Assembly: GCA_942492625.1 (NCBI GenBank)
Contig: CALOFM010000021.1
Coordinates: forward strand, 124,001 to 188,000
Direction of reading: 5' to 3'
DNA: 64,000 nt
Origin: Thiosymbion sp942492625
GTDB taxonomy: Bacteria; Pseudomonadota; Gammaproteobacteria; Chromatiales; Chromatiaceae
In this document: positions 24,571-33,789 of the stretch, piece by piece
Layout: the number at the start of each line of letters is the position of its first letter
Position numbering within the stretch: the first letter of the stretch is position 1
The notes under the pieces: generated by a model
The model's database searches: none
What the model was told of the DNA's origin: nothing
The model's input: only the letters and a program-made list of their open reading frames with translations
Position numbers and translations under genes: made by a program

Positions 24571-25521
24571 ATGGCCCGCGAAGCCGTGCGCGATAGGCCG
24601 CTTGCGATCCTCCTCATGGGCCCCACAGCCTCGGGCAAGACCGATCTTGCCGTGGATTTGGCGACCCGTCTGCCCTGTGACATCGTCAGCGTGGACTCGG
24701 CCCTGGTCTACCGGGGCATGGATATTGGTACGGCCAAGCCGGGTTCGGAGCTGCTGGCAGCGGCGCCCCATCGGCTGATAGACATCTGTGATCCGAGCGA
24801 GGCATACTCGGCTGCCCGCTTCCGAGAGGATGCCCTCGGCGAGATGGATGCGATCGCTGCCACGGGCAGGGTCCCGCTGCTAGTGGGCGGGACCATGCTT
24901 TATTTTCGCGCCTTGCAGCAGGGACTCTCCAAACTGCCGAGCGCGGATCCGAGGGCTCGTGCACGGCTCGACGCACAAGCGCGCGCCGAGGGGTGGGCTG
25001 CCCTGCACCGCCGTCTCGCCGGCGTCGACCCGGAAACGGCCCGGCGTATCCACCCCAATGATCCACAGCGTATCCAACGAGCGCTGGAGGTCTACGAGCT
25101 GACGGGTCGCCCCATGAGCGACTTGCTGCGCGAAGACAAAGACTCGCCGGTGTTGCCGTATCGCTTCCTGAAGCTCGTGCGTGCCCCCGAGGAGAGGGCC
25201 ACCTTGCACCGACGTATCGAGCATCGCTTCGTGCACATGCTCGAGCTGGGCTTCGAGGAGGAGGTGCGGACCTTGTGGTCACGCGGCGATTTGTCGCCCG
25301 AGATGCCGTCGATGCGCAGCGTCGGTTATCGGCAGGTGTTGAAATACTTATTTGGCGAATATACTTACGACGAAATGGTGTACCGCGGAATCATTGCAAC
25401 CCGTCAGCTTGCGAAGCGGCAGCTTACCTGGTTGCGGTCGGAACCCGATGCCCGTTGGCTGCTGGATCGAGACCTTCCGCTCGACTCGACTTTGGCCCTG
25501 ATCCGCGGGGCAGGCGTATGA
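24571..25521 (+). CDS. miaA: tRNA dimethylallyltransferase MiaA
   Basis: A 316-residue enzyme that adds the dimethylallyl group to A37 of tRNAs reading UNN codons. P-loop GPTASGKT is at residues about 16-23, followed by DSALVYRGMDIGTAKP (catalytic Asp and substrate region), GGTMLYFRAL, and the RIHPNDPQRIQRALE motif. The length is normal. ATG 24571 follows a TTG that could act as start one codon earlier. It lies 75 bp after mutL and 114 bp before hfq. Confidence 0.97.
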   Translation: MAREAVRDRPLAILLMGPTASGKTDLAVDLATRLPCDIVSVDSALVYRGMDIGTAKPGSELLAAAPHRLIDICDPSEAYSAARFREDALGEMDAIAATGRVPLLVGGTMLYFRALQQGLSKLPSADPRARARLDAQARAEGWAALHRRLAGVDPETARRIHPNDPQRIQRALEVYELTGRPMSDLLREDKDSPVLPYRFLKLVRAPEERATLHRRIEHRFVHMLELGFEEEVRTLWSRGDLSPEMPSMRSVGYRQVLKYLFGEYTYDEMVYRGIIATRQLAKRQLTWLRSEPDARWLLDRDLPLDSTLALIRGAGV

Positions 25522-25635
25522 CCCGCTTATCAAATAACCGAGCCCTGTGCTACGCTATCTCATCGCTTAGCGGCTACTTGTATCGGTTGTAAAACCGGTG
25601 CCTACGTCCCGACTACTACAAAAAGGAGACAAATC

Positions 25636-25890
25636 ATGTCAAAGGGGCAAAGTCTGCAAGACCCGTTTCTGAACGCCTTGCGGAAGGAGCGCATACCCGT
25701 GTCCATTTTCCTGGTGAACGGAATCAAACTTCAGGGGCAAGTCGAATCATTCGACCAGTTCGTCGTTCTTCTGAAAAACAATGTCAGCCAGATGATCTAC
25801 AAGCATGCGATCTCTACGGTCGTACCTGCGCGCAATGTCAAGCTTCCGCCGGTTGTCACGGAGAGTCACTCTGAGCCCGGTAACGGCTGA
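25636..25890 (+). CDS. hfq: RNA chaperone Hfq
   Basis: An 84-residue Sm-like protein: N-terminal SLQDPFLNALRKERIPVSIFLVNGIKLQGQ (Sm1), FVVLLKN and the Sm2 YKHAISTV motif, including the Tyr-Lys-His that lines the proximal U-binding pore. The C-terminal tail is short. A strong ribosome site (AAGGAG at 25622-25627) precedes the ATG. Hfq hexamers pair small RNAs with mRNAs. The miaA-hfq-hflX order is conserved in gammaproteobacteria, though here a 264-bp spacer with a repeat separates hfq from hflX. Confidence 0.98.
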   Translation: MSKGQSLQDPFLNALRKERIPVSIFLVNGIKLQGQVESFDQFVVLLKNNVSQMIYKHAISTVVPARNVKLPPVVTESHSEPGNG

Positions 25891-25910
25891 TCGTCCAAGG
25901 CGTGCCCGAT

Positions 25911-25960
25911 AGGAGCCTGTCCGACTTGCGACAGTTCTACTGCGGAACCGCGGGCGCCGG
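25911..25960. repeat. Dispersed repeat, copy 2
   Basis: Matches 17921-17970 at 41 of 50 positions (core GTTCTACTGCGGAAC). It sits in the hfq-hflX spacer, which otherwise contains no gene. It could be a remnant of a small mobile or REP-type sequence. Confidence 0.65.
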
Positions 25961-26154
25961 TCGGATTTTTCGCCCGATTTCGTTCAACAGGTCCAGTATT
26001 CGCCTCAATCGGGCGACAAATCCGCCTCGGCCCCGCGCCCCTTCCCAACGAACGCGCGAGCCAGACAGATTACTGGCGGGTGCGCCTGTGCCTCCGAGGA
26101 GACGACCCCTGATCTTGCCGAATCCAACCTCTCAGCAATCTCACCCGCGATTCC

Positions 26155-27468
26155 ATGTTTGAGCGTCCCGGAGCCGGGGAACGGGCGGTGCTCGTTCGCC
26201 TGGATATAGGCACCGCTGCCGATCCGGAAGAGCTAGAGGAGTTCCGCCTGTTGGCGGATTCCGCGGGGGCGAAAGCCGTGGGTCTGGTCGGCGGCTCCCG
26301 TCATGCACCGGATCCGCGCCTGTTCCTCGGCTCCGGCAAGGCTGACGAGCTCAAAGCCCTGGTGGAGGCGGAGCAGGCGGAGCTGGTGATCTTCGATCAC
26401 ATCCTTTCGCCGGCGCAGGAGCGGAACCTGGAGCGTCATCTGCAGTGCCGCGTGGTGGACCGGACCGGCTTGATCCTGGACATCTTCGCGCAGCGGGCCC
26501 GCTCGTTCGAGGGCAAGCTGCAGGTCGAGCTGGCGCAGCTGCGGCACTTGTCGACGCGCCTGATCCGCGGTTGGACCCACTTGGAGCGTCAAAAGGGCGG
26601 TATCGGCCTGCGCGGACCGGGCGAGACGCAGCTGGAGTCGGACCGCCGTCTCCTGGGCAAGCGTATTACGCAGCTTAAGAAACGGCTGGAGCGTATCGTC
26701 TCGCAGCGCGCTCAAGGGCGCCGTGCCAGGGAGCGGGCCGAGCTGCCCACGGTCTCGCTCGTCGGCTACACGAACGCCGGTAAGTCGACGCTGTTCAATG
26801 CTCTTACGCAATCGGATGTCTACCAGGCCGACAAGCTGTTTGCGACACTGGACCCGACGCTGCGTCGTCTCCCCCTTCCGGAGGGTCTCGCGGTGATCCT
26901 CGCGGACACGGTAGGCTTCATCAACCACCTCCCGCACGAGCTGGTTGCGGCCTTCCGCTCCACCCTGGAGGAGACACGGACCGCGGATCTGCTGCTGCAT
27001 CTGGTGGATGCAGGGAATTCGCGCCGTGACGGTTGCATCGCCGACGTGCAGGAAGTCGTGACGGAGATCGGGGCGGGCGAGGTGCCGCAGATCCAGGTCT
27101 TCAACAAGATCGACCTGTTGTCGGACGCCGAGCCGAGATTGGAGCGTGACGACCGTGGCCGAGTGCGCCGGGTCTGGATCTCGGCGCGCACCGGTGCCGG
27201 GATCGACCTGTTGCTCGACGCCATGAGCGAGCACTTCCGCGGGGAGCGTCTGCATCATTGGATCTTTCTCGCACCCGCCGAGGGAGCGCTACGGGCCTGG
27301 TTCTTCGGCCATGCACGGGTTTTGTCCGATCGGACCACCGAAGACGGTGGCTGGGAGATGGAGATCCTGGTGCCCAGGGTGGAGCTGAACCGTCTGCTGA
27401 GCAAGGATCGGTCGCTTGCCGAGCGTTTTCTCGGTGCGCCCGAAAGAGGTGCGGCGGCGAATGGTTGA
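26155..27468 (+). CDS. hflX: Ribosome-associated GTPase HflX
   Basis: A 437-residue GTPase. The N-terminal HflX domain contains PRLFLGSGKADEL and the coiled-coil signature QLRHLSTRLIRGWTHLERQKGGIGLRGPGETQLE. The G domain has G1 GYTNAGKST (about residue 205), G3 DTVGF and G4 NKID. HflX splits or rescues stalled ribosomes and recycles them under stress. The ATG at 26155 gives the expected N-terminus. It precedes hflKC, with a 284-bp spacer in which no gene is evident. Confidence 0.96.
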   Translation: MFERPGAGERAVLVRLDIGTAADPEELEEFRLLADSAGAKAVGLVGGSRHAPDPRLFLGSGKADELKALVEAEQAELVIFDHILSPAQERNLERHLQCRVVDRTGLILDIFAQRARSFEGKLQVELAQLRHLSTRLIRGWTHLERQKGGIGLRGPGETQLESDRRLLGKRITQLKKRLERIVSQRAQGRRARERAELPTVSLVGYTNAGKSTLFNALTQSDVYQADKLFATLDPTLRRLPLPEGLAVILADTVGFINHLPHELVAAFRSTLEETRTADLLLHLVDAGNSRRDGCIADVQEVVTEIGAGEVPQIQVFNKIDLLSDAEPRLERDDRGRVRRVWISARTGAGIDLLLDAMSEHFRGERLHHWIFLAPAEGALRAWFFGHARVLSDRTTEDGGWEMEILVPRVELNRLLSKDRSLAERFLGAPERGAAANG

Positions 27469-27752
27469 GTCTCCCGATTGCCGAAAGATCCCCGCCTTTC
27501 TACAATGGCATACTTTTACGGCACGCCGCGGGGCTCGTACCCGATTCGCCACGGTTGACTGTGCCTTGACATCGGGCACTTGCGGCGGCACCTATTGAGA
27601 CTCGAAAGGGAGTCGGCGAGCATGGCAGGGATGCATTGTCCCCGATAGCTTAGGGTCGGATAGAGGATGATATCTCGATACGCGGCGTTATCCTTTTTCG
27701 CGGCACCCCAATGACCGAGCGGTCAGTACCATTTACAAGATTTGGAGCGATT

Positions 27753-28916
27753 ATGGCCTGGAATGAACCGGGTGGCGGGAAGAAAGACCCGTGGAGCGGG
27801 AAGGGCGGAGGAGAGCAGGGACCCCCTGATTTGGATGAAGTCGTCCGCAAGCTTCAAGAACGCCTCGGCGGCCTGTTCGGCGGAAAGAAGCGTGGGCCGG
27901 GCGAGCCCCCCGGCGGGGGCGGTCCGGCGGGCGCCGGTGGGGGGGTTAGCGGAAAGGCCGTCGGTATTGTCGCGGGAATCCTGTTCGTCGTCTGGATTGC
28001 GTCGGGAATCTACATCATAGAGCCCGCCGAGCGCGGCGTGATCCTGCGTTTCGGTGCCTACACCGAGATGACCGAGCCGGGCCCCCACTGGCGGTTCCCG
28101 TTCCCGATCGAAGAGGTGGTCAAGGTCAACGTGGACGAGATCTCCACCTTCACCCACAAGGCGGCCATGTTGACCAAGGACGAGAACATTGTGGACGTGG
28201 AGCTTACCGTGCAGTCCCGCATCCAAGATGCGGCAGACTATCTGTTCCAAGACCAGTCGCCTGACAAGACGCTGCGCGACGCCACCGAGACGGTCGTGCG
28301 CAAGACCATTGGCGGCAGCCGGCTGGACTTCATTCTCACCGAGGGCCGTAGCGCCGTGGCCGAGATGATCCGAGAGCGTGCCCAGGCTCTGATCAATCAG
28401 TACAAGACGGGTCTGGAGATCACCTCCGTCAACATGCAGCCGGCCAAGCCGCCGGAGCAGGTCAAAGAGGCGTTCGACGACGCCATCAAGGCACGTGAGG
28501 ACAAGGAGCGCCTGGAGAACAAGGCCGAGGCGTATTCCAACGAGATTCTTCCTCGTGCGCGAGGCGAGGCGGCGCGGGTGCAGGCGGACGCCAAGGCCTA
28601 TCGCGACAGGGTGGTCGCCGGAGCCGAGGGTGAGACCGCGCGCTTTCTCGCTCTTCTGAGCGAGTACGAGAAGGCGCCCCGGGTCACGCGCGAGCGACTC
28701 TACCTGGAGACCATGGAGCAGGTCCTCGGAGAGACCAGCAAGGTGCTTCTCGACGTGAAAGAGGGCAACAGCCTGATGTACTTGCCCCTGGACCAGATGC
28801 TGAAGCAGGGCGGCGGACCGGGTCAGCAGCCGCCGCAGCAACCCAGCGCTCAGTCCGAGGAGGAGTCCGCGGCCAGGCCGGAGCGCGCGGTCGTACGTGA
28901 TAGGAGGTCCCGCTAA
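27753..28916 (+). CDS. hflK: FtsH protease regulator HflK (SPFH/band 7)
   Basis: A 387-residue membrane protein with a Gly/Pro/Lys-rich cytoplasmic N-terminus (WNEPGGGKKDPW), one membrane helix (about residues 73-92, VGIVAGILFVVWIASGIYII) and a periplasmic SPFH domain starting EPAERGVILRFG, then a helical ALINQYKTGLEI and coiled-coil region. ATG 27753 has GGAG at 27744-27747. HflK and HflC form a cage around FtsH that limits its access to membrane substrates. It overlaps hflC by one base (TAATG), so the two are translationally coupled. Confidence 0.96.
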   Translation: MAWNEPGGGKKDPWSGKGGGEQGPPDLDEVVRKLQERLGGLFGGKKRGPGEPPGGGGPAGAGGGVSGKAVGIVAGILFVVWIASGIYIIEPAERGVILRFGAYTEMTEPGPHWRFPFPIEEVVKVNVDEISTFTHKAAMLTKDENIVDVELTVQSRIQDAADYLFQDQSPDKTLRDATETVVRKTIGGSRLDFILTEGRSAVAEMIRERAQALINQYKTGLEITSVNMQPAKPPEQVKEAFDDAIKAREDKERLENKAEAYSNEILPRARGEAARVQADAKAYRDRVVAGAEGETARFLALLSEYEKAPRVTRERLYLETMEQVLGETSKVLLDVKEGNSLMYLPLDQMLKQGGGPGQQPPQQPSAQSEEESAARPERAVVRDRRSR

Positions 28917-29986
28917 TGAATCAAGCCAAAATGCTGGCGCCCCTCGGGCTGATCGTATTGGCCCTCGTGGTCTACGCGTCCACCTTCATCGTCAACCAGT
29001 GGGAGGTCGCGATCAAGCTGCGGCTTGGTGAAATCGTCGACAGTGAGTACGAGCCCGGGCTGCATTGGATGGTCCCTGTGCTCAACAACGTCAAGACGTT
29101 CGACGGCCGCATCCAGACCCTGGACTCCCAGCCCGAGCGGTTTCTCACGATTGAGAAGAAGGACGTGATCGTCGACTCCTTTGTTAAGTGGCGTATTACC
29201 AACCCCGGACAGTTTTACCGTTCCACTGGAGGCGACAGCGGGCGTACCGCCAGGCTGCTGTCCGAGCGGGTAAACACCGCACTGCGTGACGAGTTCGGCA
29301 TGCGTACCATCCAAGAAGTGGTCTCGGACGACCGCTTGGAGCTGATGCAGACGCTGTCCAAGAAAGTCGACGCCAATGCCGCCGAGCTCGGGATCGAGGT
29401 CGTCGACGTGCGTGTAAAGAAGATCGATCTGCCTCCGGAAGTCAGTGAGTCGGTCTATCAACGTATGCGTGCCGAGCGCGAGCGAGTTGCCCGCGACCTG
29501 CGTGCCAGGGGCGCGGAGGCTTCCGAGCGTATCCGCGCAGACGCCGACCGGCAACGCACCGTGACCCTGGCTGAAGCCTACAAGGAATCCGAGCAACTGC
29601 GTGGTGAGGGCGACGCCAAGGCCGCGGAGATTTATGCCAACGCATTCAACCAGAACAAGGACTTCTTCAGCTTCCACCGCAGCCTCAACGCCTACCGCAC
29701 TGCCTTCGGCGAAGGCGGGAACATGATGGTTCTACAGCCAGAGTCTGACTTCTTCCGTTATTTCAAGGAGAAAGGCGAGAGTGTTGTGGAGCCCAAAGCT
29801 CCGGAGCCGGGAGACGTGCCTCCTTTTGCGCCTGCGCCTGCGCCCGACGCGGTCCTGGCACCGCCGCCGCAGGCAGTGGTGCCGGTAGGGCAGACACCGG
29901 GCGCTTCGGCACCGGCGGCCGCTCCGCGGGCCGCGCCCGCCGCGGCACCGGAAGTTGCTCCGCCGCCCTTTGTGCCGAATCCCTGA
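28916..29986 (+). CDS. hflC: FtsH protease regulator HflC (SPFH/band 7)
   Basis: A 356-residue protein with an N-terminal membrane anchor (APLGLIVLALVVYASTF) followed by an SPFH domain (FIVNQWEVAIKLRLGEI, EPGLHWMVPVLNNV, VDSFVKWRI) and the typical RMRAERERVARDLRARG and GEGDAKAAEIYA coiled coil. The last 60 residues are an unusual Pro/Ala-rich tail (APAPAPDAVLAPPPQ), longer than in E. coli HflC and probably disordered. A good site (AGGAGG at 28902-28907) precedes the ATG. It is the partner of HflK. Confidence 0.96.
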   Translation: MNQAKMLAPLGLIVLALVVYASTFIVNQWEVAIKLRLGEIVDSEYEPGLHWMVPVLNNVKTFDGRIQTLDSQPERFLTIEKKDVIVDSFVKWRITNPGQFYRSTGGDSGRTARLLSERVNTALRDEFGMRTIQEVVSDDRLELMQTLSKKVDANAAELGIEVVDVRVKKIDLPPEVSESVYQRMRAERERVARDLRARGAEASERIRADADRQRTVTLAEAYKESEQLRGEGDAKAAEIYANAFNQNKDFFSFHRSLNAYRTAFGEGGNMMVLQPESDFFRYFKEKGESVVEPKAPEPGDVPPFAPAPAPDAVLAPPPQAVVPVGQTPGASAPAAAPRAAPAAAPEVAPPPFVPNP

Positions 29987-30022
29987 GACCGATCGGCGGT
30001 CTCCGCGTAGTCGGATCCTCGG

Positions 30023-30208
30023 ATGTGGCACGATCTACTTGTTGCCCTTGCGCTACTGTTCGTCATCGAGGGCGTCTGGCCCTTTCTGAGTCCCGGCGGC
30101 CTGCGCCGCGCACTGCTTCTGATTGCCGAGCAGGATGACCGCTCCCTGCGCGGTGCCGGTCTGGGGGGCATGCTCGCGGGTGTCGTTCTGCTGTATCTGG
30201 TGAATTGA
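30023..30208 (+). CDS. DUF2065 small membrane protein
   Basis: A 61-residue protein with two hydrophobic helices: LLVALALLFVIEGVWPF at the N-terminus and GGMLAGVVLLYLV at the C-terminus, joined by the conserved SPGGLRRALLLI stretch. This matches DUF2065, a family found almost always between hflC and hisZ/purA in gammaproteobacteria, as here. Its role is not known; position suggests a link with the FtsH-HflKC membrane complex, but that is inference. Confidence 0.9.
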   Translation: MWHDLLVALALLFVIEGVWPFLSPGGLRRALLLIAEQDDRSLRGAGLGGMLAGVVLLYLVN

Positions 30209-30217
30209 GAGCCCACC

Positions 30218-31402
30218 ATGCAAGAGGAACGTTGGCTGCTGCCCACCGGCATCGAAGAGATCCTGCCACCTCAAGCGCGGGTGATGGAGCGCCTGAGCCG
30301 TGATCTGCTTGACCTCTATGAGAGCTGGGGCTACGAGCTTGTTATTCCGCCGTTCGTCGATTTCCTCGAGTCCCTTCTGACGGGGACGGGGCACGACCTG
30401 GATCTGCAGACCTTCAAGCTCACCGATCAGCTCAGCGGCCGGATGCTCGGCGTGCGTGCCGACATGACGCCCCAGGCCGCCCGTATCGACGCCCATCATC
30501 TACGCAGCGAGGTGCCGACGCGGCTATGCTACCTGGGCACGGTGCTGCACACGCGCTCGGACGGTTTCGCAGGCACCCGCAGCCCGATGCAGATCGGCGC
30601 GGAGATTTATGGTCACTCGGGTGCCGAGAGCGATGTGGAGATACTGCGTCTGGTGATGTTGACCCTGGCGGTCGCTGGTATCGAAGACGTATACCTCGAT
30701 TTGGGCCACGTCGGCATTTACCGTGGTCTAGCGCGCGAGGCCGGTCTCGATGCGCGACAGGAGACGGCCCTGTTCGAGGCCCTGCAGCGCAAGGCCACCC
30801 CGGAGATCGATGCACTGATCCGGGCCTACGGGGTAAAAGGCGAATCGGCGCGTATGCTGCTGGCGTTGGCCGCGCTGAACGGCGACGCCGCCCTGGACCG
30901 GGCTGCCTCAGAACTGGCGGCGGCTGATTCGTCGGTGCGCGCGGCCCTGGACCACCTGCGGCGCGTAGCGGACGAGACGCGCATCTGGCTTCCAGAGGTT
31001 CCCGTCCACTTCGATCTTGCCGAGCTGCGCGGCTACCATTACAAAACCGGGGTCGTGTTCGCCGCCTTCGTGCCGGGGTGGGGGCAGGAAATCGTCCGTG
31101 GCGGGCGCTACGACGATATCGGCAGGGTATTTGGCCGCGCCCGCCCGGCGGTGGGCTTCAGTACCGACCTCAAGGGCTTGCTCCGGATGGGCTTAGGCTT
31201 GCAAGGACGTTACGCGCAAGGCGAAAAGGTTTTTGCACCCTGGTCCGCGGATCCCGCTCTGCAGGATGAGATTGCCCGCTTGCGCAGGTCGGGCCGGCAA
31301 GTGGTTACGCAGCTGCCGGGTCAGGCATGTACGGCCGCGGACTTGGGCTGCGGCGAGCGTCTGGAGCGCCAAGCAACTGGTTGGATGTTGGTGCCGGTCT
31401 AG
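30218..31402 (+). CDS. hisZ: ATP phosphoribosyltransferase regulatory subunit HisZ
   Basis: A 394-residue class II aminoacyl-tRNA-synthetase paralogue. It has the HisRS-like motif 2 region (FKLTDQLSGRMLGVRADMTPQAARI) and a GGRYDDIGRVFGRARPAVGFS motif 3-like segment, but no anticodon-binding domain. HisZ partners with the short form of HisG to make the active enzyme for the first step of histidine synthesis; a short hisG is expected elsewhere. It starts 9 bp after the DUF2065 gene with purA following, a common gammaproteobacterial order. Confidence 0.93.
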   Translation: MQEERWLLPTGIEEILPPQARVMERLSRDLLDLYESWGYELVIPPFVDFLESLLTGTGHDLDLQTFKLTDQLSGRMLGVRADMTPQAARIDAHHLRSEVPTRLCYLGTVLHTRSDGFAGTRSPMQIGAEIYGHSGAESDVEILRLVMLTLAVAGIEDVYLDLGHVGIYRGLAREAGLDARQETALFEALQRKATPEIDALIRAYGVKGESARMLLALAALNGDAALDRAASELAAADSSVRAALDHLRRVADETRIWLPEVPVHFDLAELRGYHYKTGVVFAAFVPGWGQEIVRGGRYDDIGRVFGRARPAVGFSTDLKGLLRMGLGLQGRYAQGEKVFAPWSADPALQDEIARLRRSGRQVVTQLPGQACTAADLGCGERLERQATGWMLVPV

Positions 31403-31427
31403 TTGAGTTTTTCGAGTGGAAAAGAAC

Positions 31428-32723
31428 ATGGGAAAAAACGTAGTCGTAATCGGAGCCCAGTGGGGAGACGAGGGCAAGGGCAAGGTCGTGGACCTGTTAA
31501 CGGATCGGGCATCCGCAGTCGTGCGGTTCCAGGGTGGGCATAACGCCGGTCACACGCTGGTTATCGATGGTCAACAGACTATCTTGCACCTGATCCCGTC
31601 CGGCGTCCTGCGGAAGAATGTGCAATGCGTCATCGGCAACGGGGTGGTCCTGTCGCCCAGCGCTTTGCTCGAGGAGCTGCACATGCTGGACCAACGCGGC
31701 GTGCCGGCGCGAGAGCGCCTGAAGATCAGTCCTTCCTGCCCGTTGATCCTGCCCTACCATATAGCCCTGGACCAGGCGCGGGAACTCGCACGCGGCAAGA
31801 AGGCTATCGGTACCACGGGCCGTGGAATCGGACCGGCGTACGAGGACAAGGTCTCCCGGCGGGGCTTGCGCCTCGGCGATCTGCTCGACTCCGGCGCCTT
31901 CGCCGACAAGCTGCGCGAGGTTATGGAATACCACAACTTCGCCTTGGAGCATTATTTCAAGGCCGAAGCCGTCGGCTACCAGGGCGTGCTGGACGAGGTC
32001 CTGGCCCAGGCGGAAGAGATTATGCCGCTGGTGGCGGACGTCCCGGGCCTGCTTCACGCGCTCGGCCGAGACGGCAAGAATTGCCTGTTCGAAGGTGCCC
32101 AGGGCGCGTTGCTCGACATCGATCACGGTACCTATCCCTTCGTCACCTCGTCCACGACCACTGCTGGCGGCGCGGCCAGCGGCAGCGGGGTCGGCCCGAG
32201 GTGCCTCGACTATGTGCTCGGCATCGTCAAGGCCTACACTACCCGTGTAGGCGCCGGTCCCTTCCCGACAGAGTTATTCGATGCGGATGGGGATCACCTG
32301 GGCGAGAAGGGGCACGAGTTCGGTGCCACGACAGGGCGCAAGCGGCGCTGCGGCTGGCTGGACATGGTTGCGTTGAAGCGCTCATTCGACATCAACAGCG
32401 TGACCGGCATCTGTATCACCAAGCTCGATGTGCTCGACGGCATGGAGAGGATTCGCGTCTGCGCCGGCTACGACCTGGACGGCGAGCAGCTGAGCGCACC
32501 TCCAACCACCTCGGATGTCCTGGAGCGATGCCGGCCGAGCTACCTGGATCTCCCAGGCTGGAAGGAATCGACCATGGGTGCCACTTCTTTCGATGCGCTG
32601 CCTGAGAACGCGCGAGACTTTCTGGCCAAGATCGAGGAGCTTTCCGAGCTGCCGATCGACGTCATCTCCACAGGGGCGGATCGGGTGCACACGATCCTGA
32701 AGCGGCATCCTTTCGACGCCTGA
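31428..32723 (+). CDS. purA: Adenylosuccinate synthetase
   Basis: A 431-residue enzyme, normal length, converting IMP, aspartate and GTP to adenylosuccinate. The N-terminus contains GAQWGDEGKGKVVD with the catalytic Asp, followed by GGHNAGHT with the catalytic His; later come the IMP-binding KAIGTTGRGIGPAYEDK and the STTTAGGAASG and TTGRKRRCGWLD segments. The ATG at 31428 is chosen, four codons after a GTG, with GGAAAAG just upstream as ribosome site. Confidence 0.97.
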   Translation: MGKNVVVIGAQWGDEGKGKVVDLLTDRASAVVRFQGGHNAGHTLVIDGQQTILHLIPSGVLRKNVQCVIGNGVVLSPSALLEELHMLDQRGVPARERLKISPSCPLILPYHIALDQARELARGKKAIGTTGRGIGPAYEDKVSRRGLRLGDLLDSGAFADKLREVMEYHNFALEHYFKAEAVGYQGVLDEVLAQAEEIMPLVADVPGLLHALGRDGKNCLFEGAQGALLDIDHGTYPFVTSSTTTAGGAASGSGVGPRCLDYVLGIVKAYTTRVGAGPFPTELFDADGDHLGEKGHEFGATTGRKRRCGWLDMVALKRSFDINSVTGICITKLDVLDGMERIRVCAGYDLDGEQLSAPPTTSDVLERCRPSYLDLPGWKESTMGATSFDALPENARDFLAKIEELSELPIDVISTGADRVHTILKRHPFDA

Positions 32724-32863
32724 GTGTGCCGTCTGGGCGCGCCTGATGCGTTTTCGCCCGGGTTACCTGTGTGTGAGATGGCGGTGAAGGTCGCAGCGAG
32801 CGCCATCGGCTCGACCGTCTCAGTAGGTCTCCGGCTCGCTACGATTGGCCGGCGGTGTTTTCT

Positions 32864-32893
32864 TTGACAGAGAAAGCCCGTTGACAATATAAT
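32864..32893 (+). promoter_or_regulatory. Consensus sigma-70 promoter for yceD-rpmF
   Basis: TTGACA (32864-32869) and TATAAT (32888-32893) are both perfect, with an 18-bp spacer. The expected transcription start, near 32900, is only 2-4 bases before the yceD ATG at 32903, so the transcript would be leaderless or nearly so. Confidence 0.85.
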
Positions 32894-32902
32894 TCCTGGC
32901 TT

Positions 32903-33415
32903 ATGTCCTCGACGCTGCCCGATCTGCTTGATCCGTGGCGCGCTGTAGACAGCCGCTCGGTCATAACCGGTCGCCTGCCCTTGTCGAGCTTGCCCCGATT
33001 GCGGGAGGTTTTGCTCGATACGGCGGGCGATGTTTCGTTCGGGCTCGCGTTTTTGCGCGATGACGAGCAGCGGGCTGTGCTTGACTGCGAGGTGGCTGCT
33101 ACCCTGCGGTTGCGTTGTCAGCGTTGCCTCGAAGCACTGGATCACCAAGTGGACACCAGCATCAGGTTGGCACTGGTGTCGGGCGCGGACGAAGAGCGGC
33201 AACTGCCCGAGCGCTACGACCCCTTGCCCGTTACCGAACGGCTCATGCGGCCCGGGGAGCTGATTGAAGACGAGCTGTTGCTCGCTCTTCCCCAGATCGC
33301 GATGCACGATCCGGAAGTATGTGCGGCGCAAGTCTCGGAGGCCGGGACATTTCAGGCACAGAAACGGGAGACCAATCCCTTCGCGGTGCTCGCCGAGCTT
33401 AAGCGCGGGGATTGA
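32903..33415 (+). CDS. yceD: YceD/DUF177 family protein (23S rRNA accumulation)
   Basis: A 170-residue member of the YceD/DUF177 family. It shows the conserved LRCQRCLEALDHQVD (zinc-ribbon-like Cys pair), the acidic PERYDPLP segment, LIEDELLLALPQIAMHD and the C-terminal NPFAVLAELKRG. It is required for 23S rRNA accumulation in plants and E. coli relatives and is nearly always encoded just before rpmF. The ATG gives the full family N-terminus, so the very close upstream promoter implies a leaderless mRNA rather than a mis-called start. Confidence 0.92.
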   Translation: MSSTLPDLLDPWRAVDSRSVITGRLPLSSLPRLREVLLDTAGDVSFGLAFLRDDEQRAVLDCEVAATLRLRCQRCLEALDHQVDTSIRLALVSGADEERQLPERYDPLPVTERLMRPGELIEDELLLALPQIAMHDPEVCAAQVSEAGTFQAQKRETNPFAVLAELKRGD

Positions 33416-33553
33416 CGAAAGCCGAAATCGCCACTTAGGGGCGTTTGCGGCGCCGGTTCCGCAAGAACGCGGACTCGGTAAACAAGTAATTGGTATTGGC
33501 CGATTGGATCTTCCAGTCCAAGATGGCCCTGTCGATGCGAATCGGAGACAAGT

Positions 33554-33730
33554 ATGGCAGTCCAAAAAAATCGGAAAACCCCTTCCAAGCGGGGCATGCG
33601 TCGTGCCCACGACGCTCTGACCACACCTACCTTGTCCGTGGATTCGGAAACCGGCGAAACCCACCGTCGTCACCACGTATCGCCTGACGGCTACTATCGC
33701 GGCCGCAAGGTCGTCGACAAGAACGACTGA
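33554..33730 (+). CDS. rpmF: 50S ribosomal protein L32
   Basis: A 58-codon gene: MAVQKNRKTPSKRGMRRAHD at the N-terminus, a central LSVDSETGETHRRHHVSPDGYYRG and a basic end. This is a complete bL32 of normal size, lacking the zinc-binding Cys pairs present in some L32 proteins. It follows yceD by 138 bp in the standard yceD-rpmF-plsX arrangement, which couples ribosome and lipid synthesis genes. Confidence 0.97.
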   Translation: MAVQKNRKTPSKRGMRRAHDALTTPTLSVDSETGETHRRHHVSPDGYYRGRKVVDKND

Positions 33731-33789
33731 TTACGGTCGATATCCCTCGCGACCGGCCCGAGTGCTGAGCTGCCGGGAGGGAGAACCCC

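Noticed and set aside
25891..26154. Open frame across the hfq-hflX spacer
   Set aside because: Arg/Pro-rich translation of repeat-containing spacer, no family resemblance.
27469..27752. Short open frames between hflX and hflK
   Set aside because: No ribosome site, no recognisable protein; probably only promoter and leader sequence.
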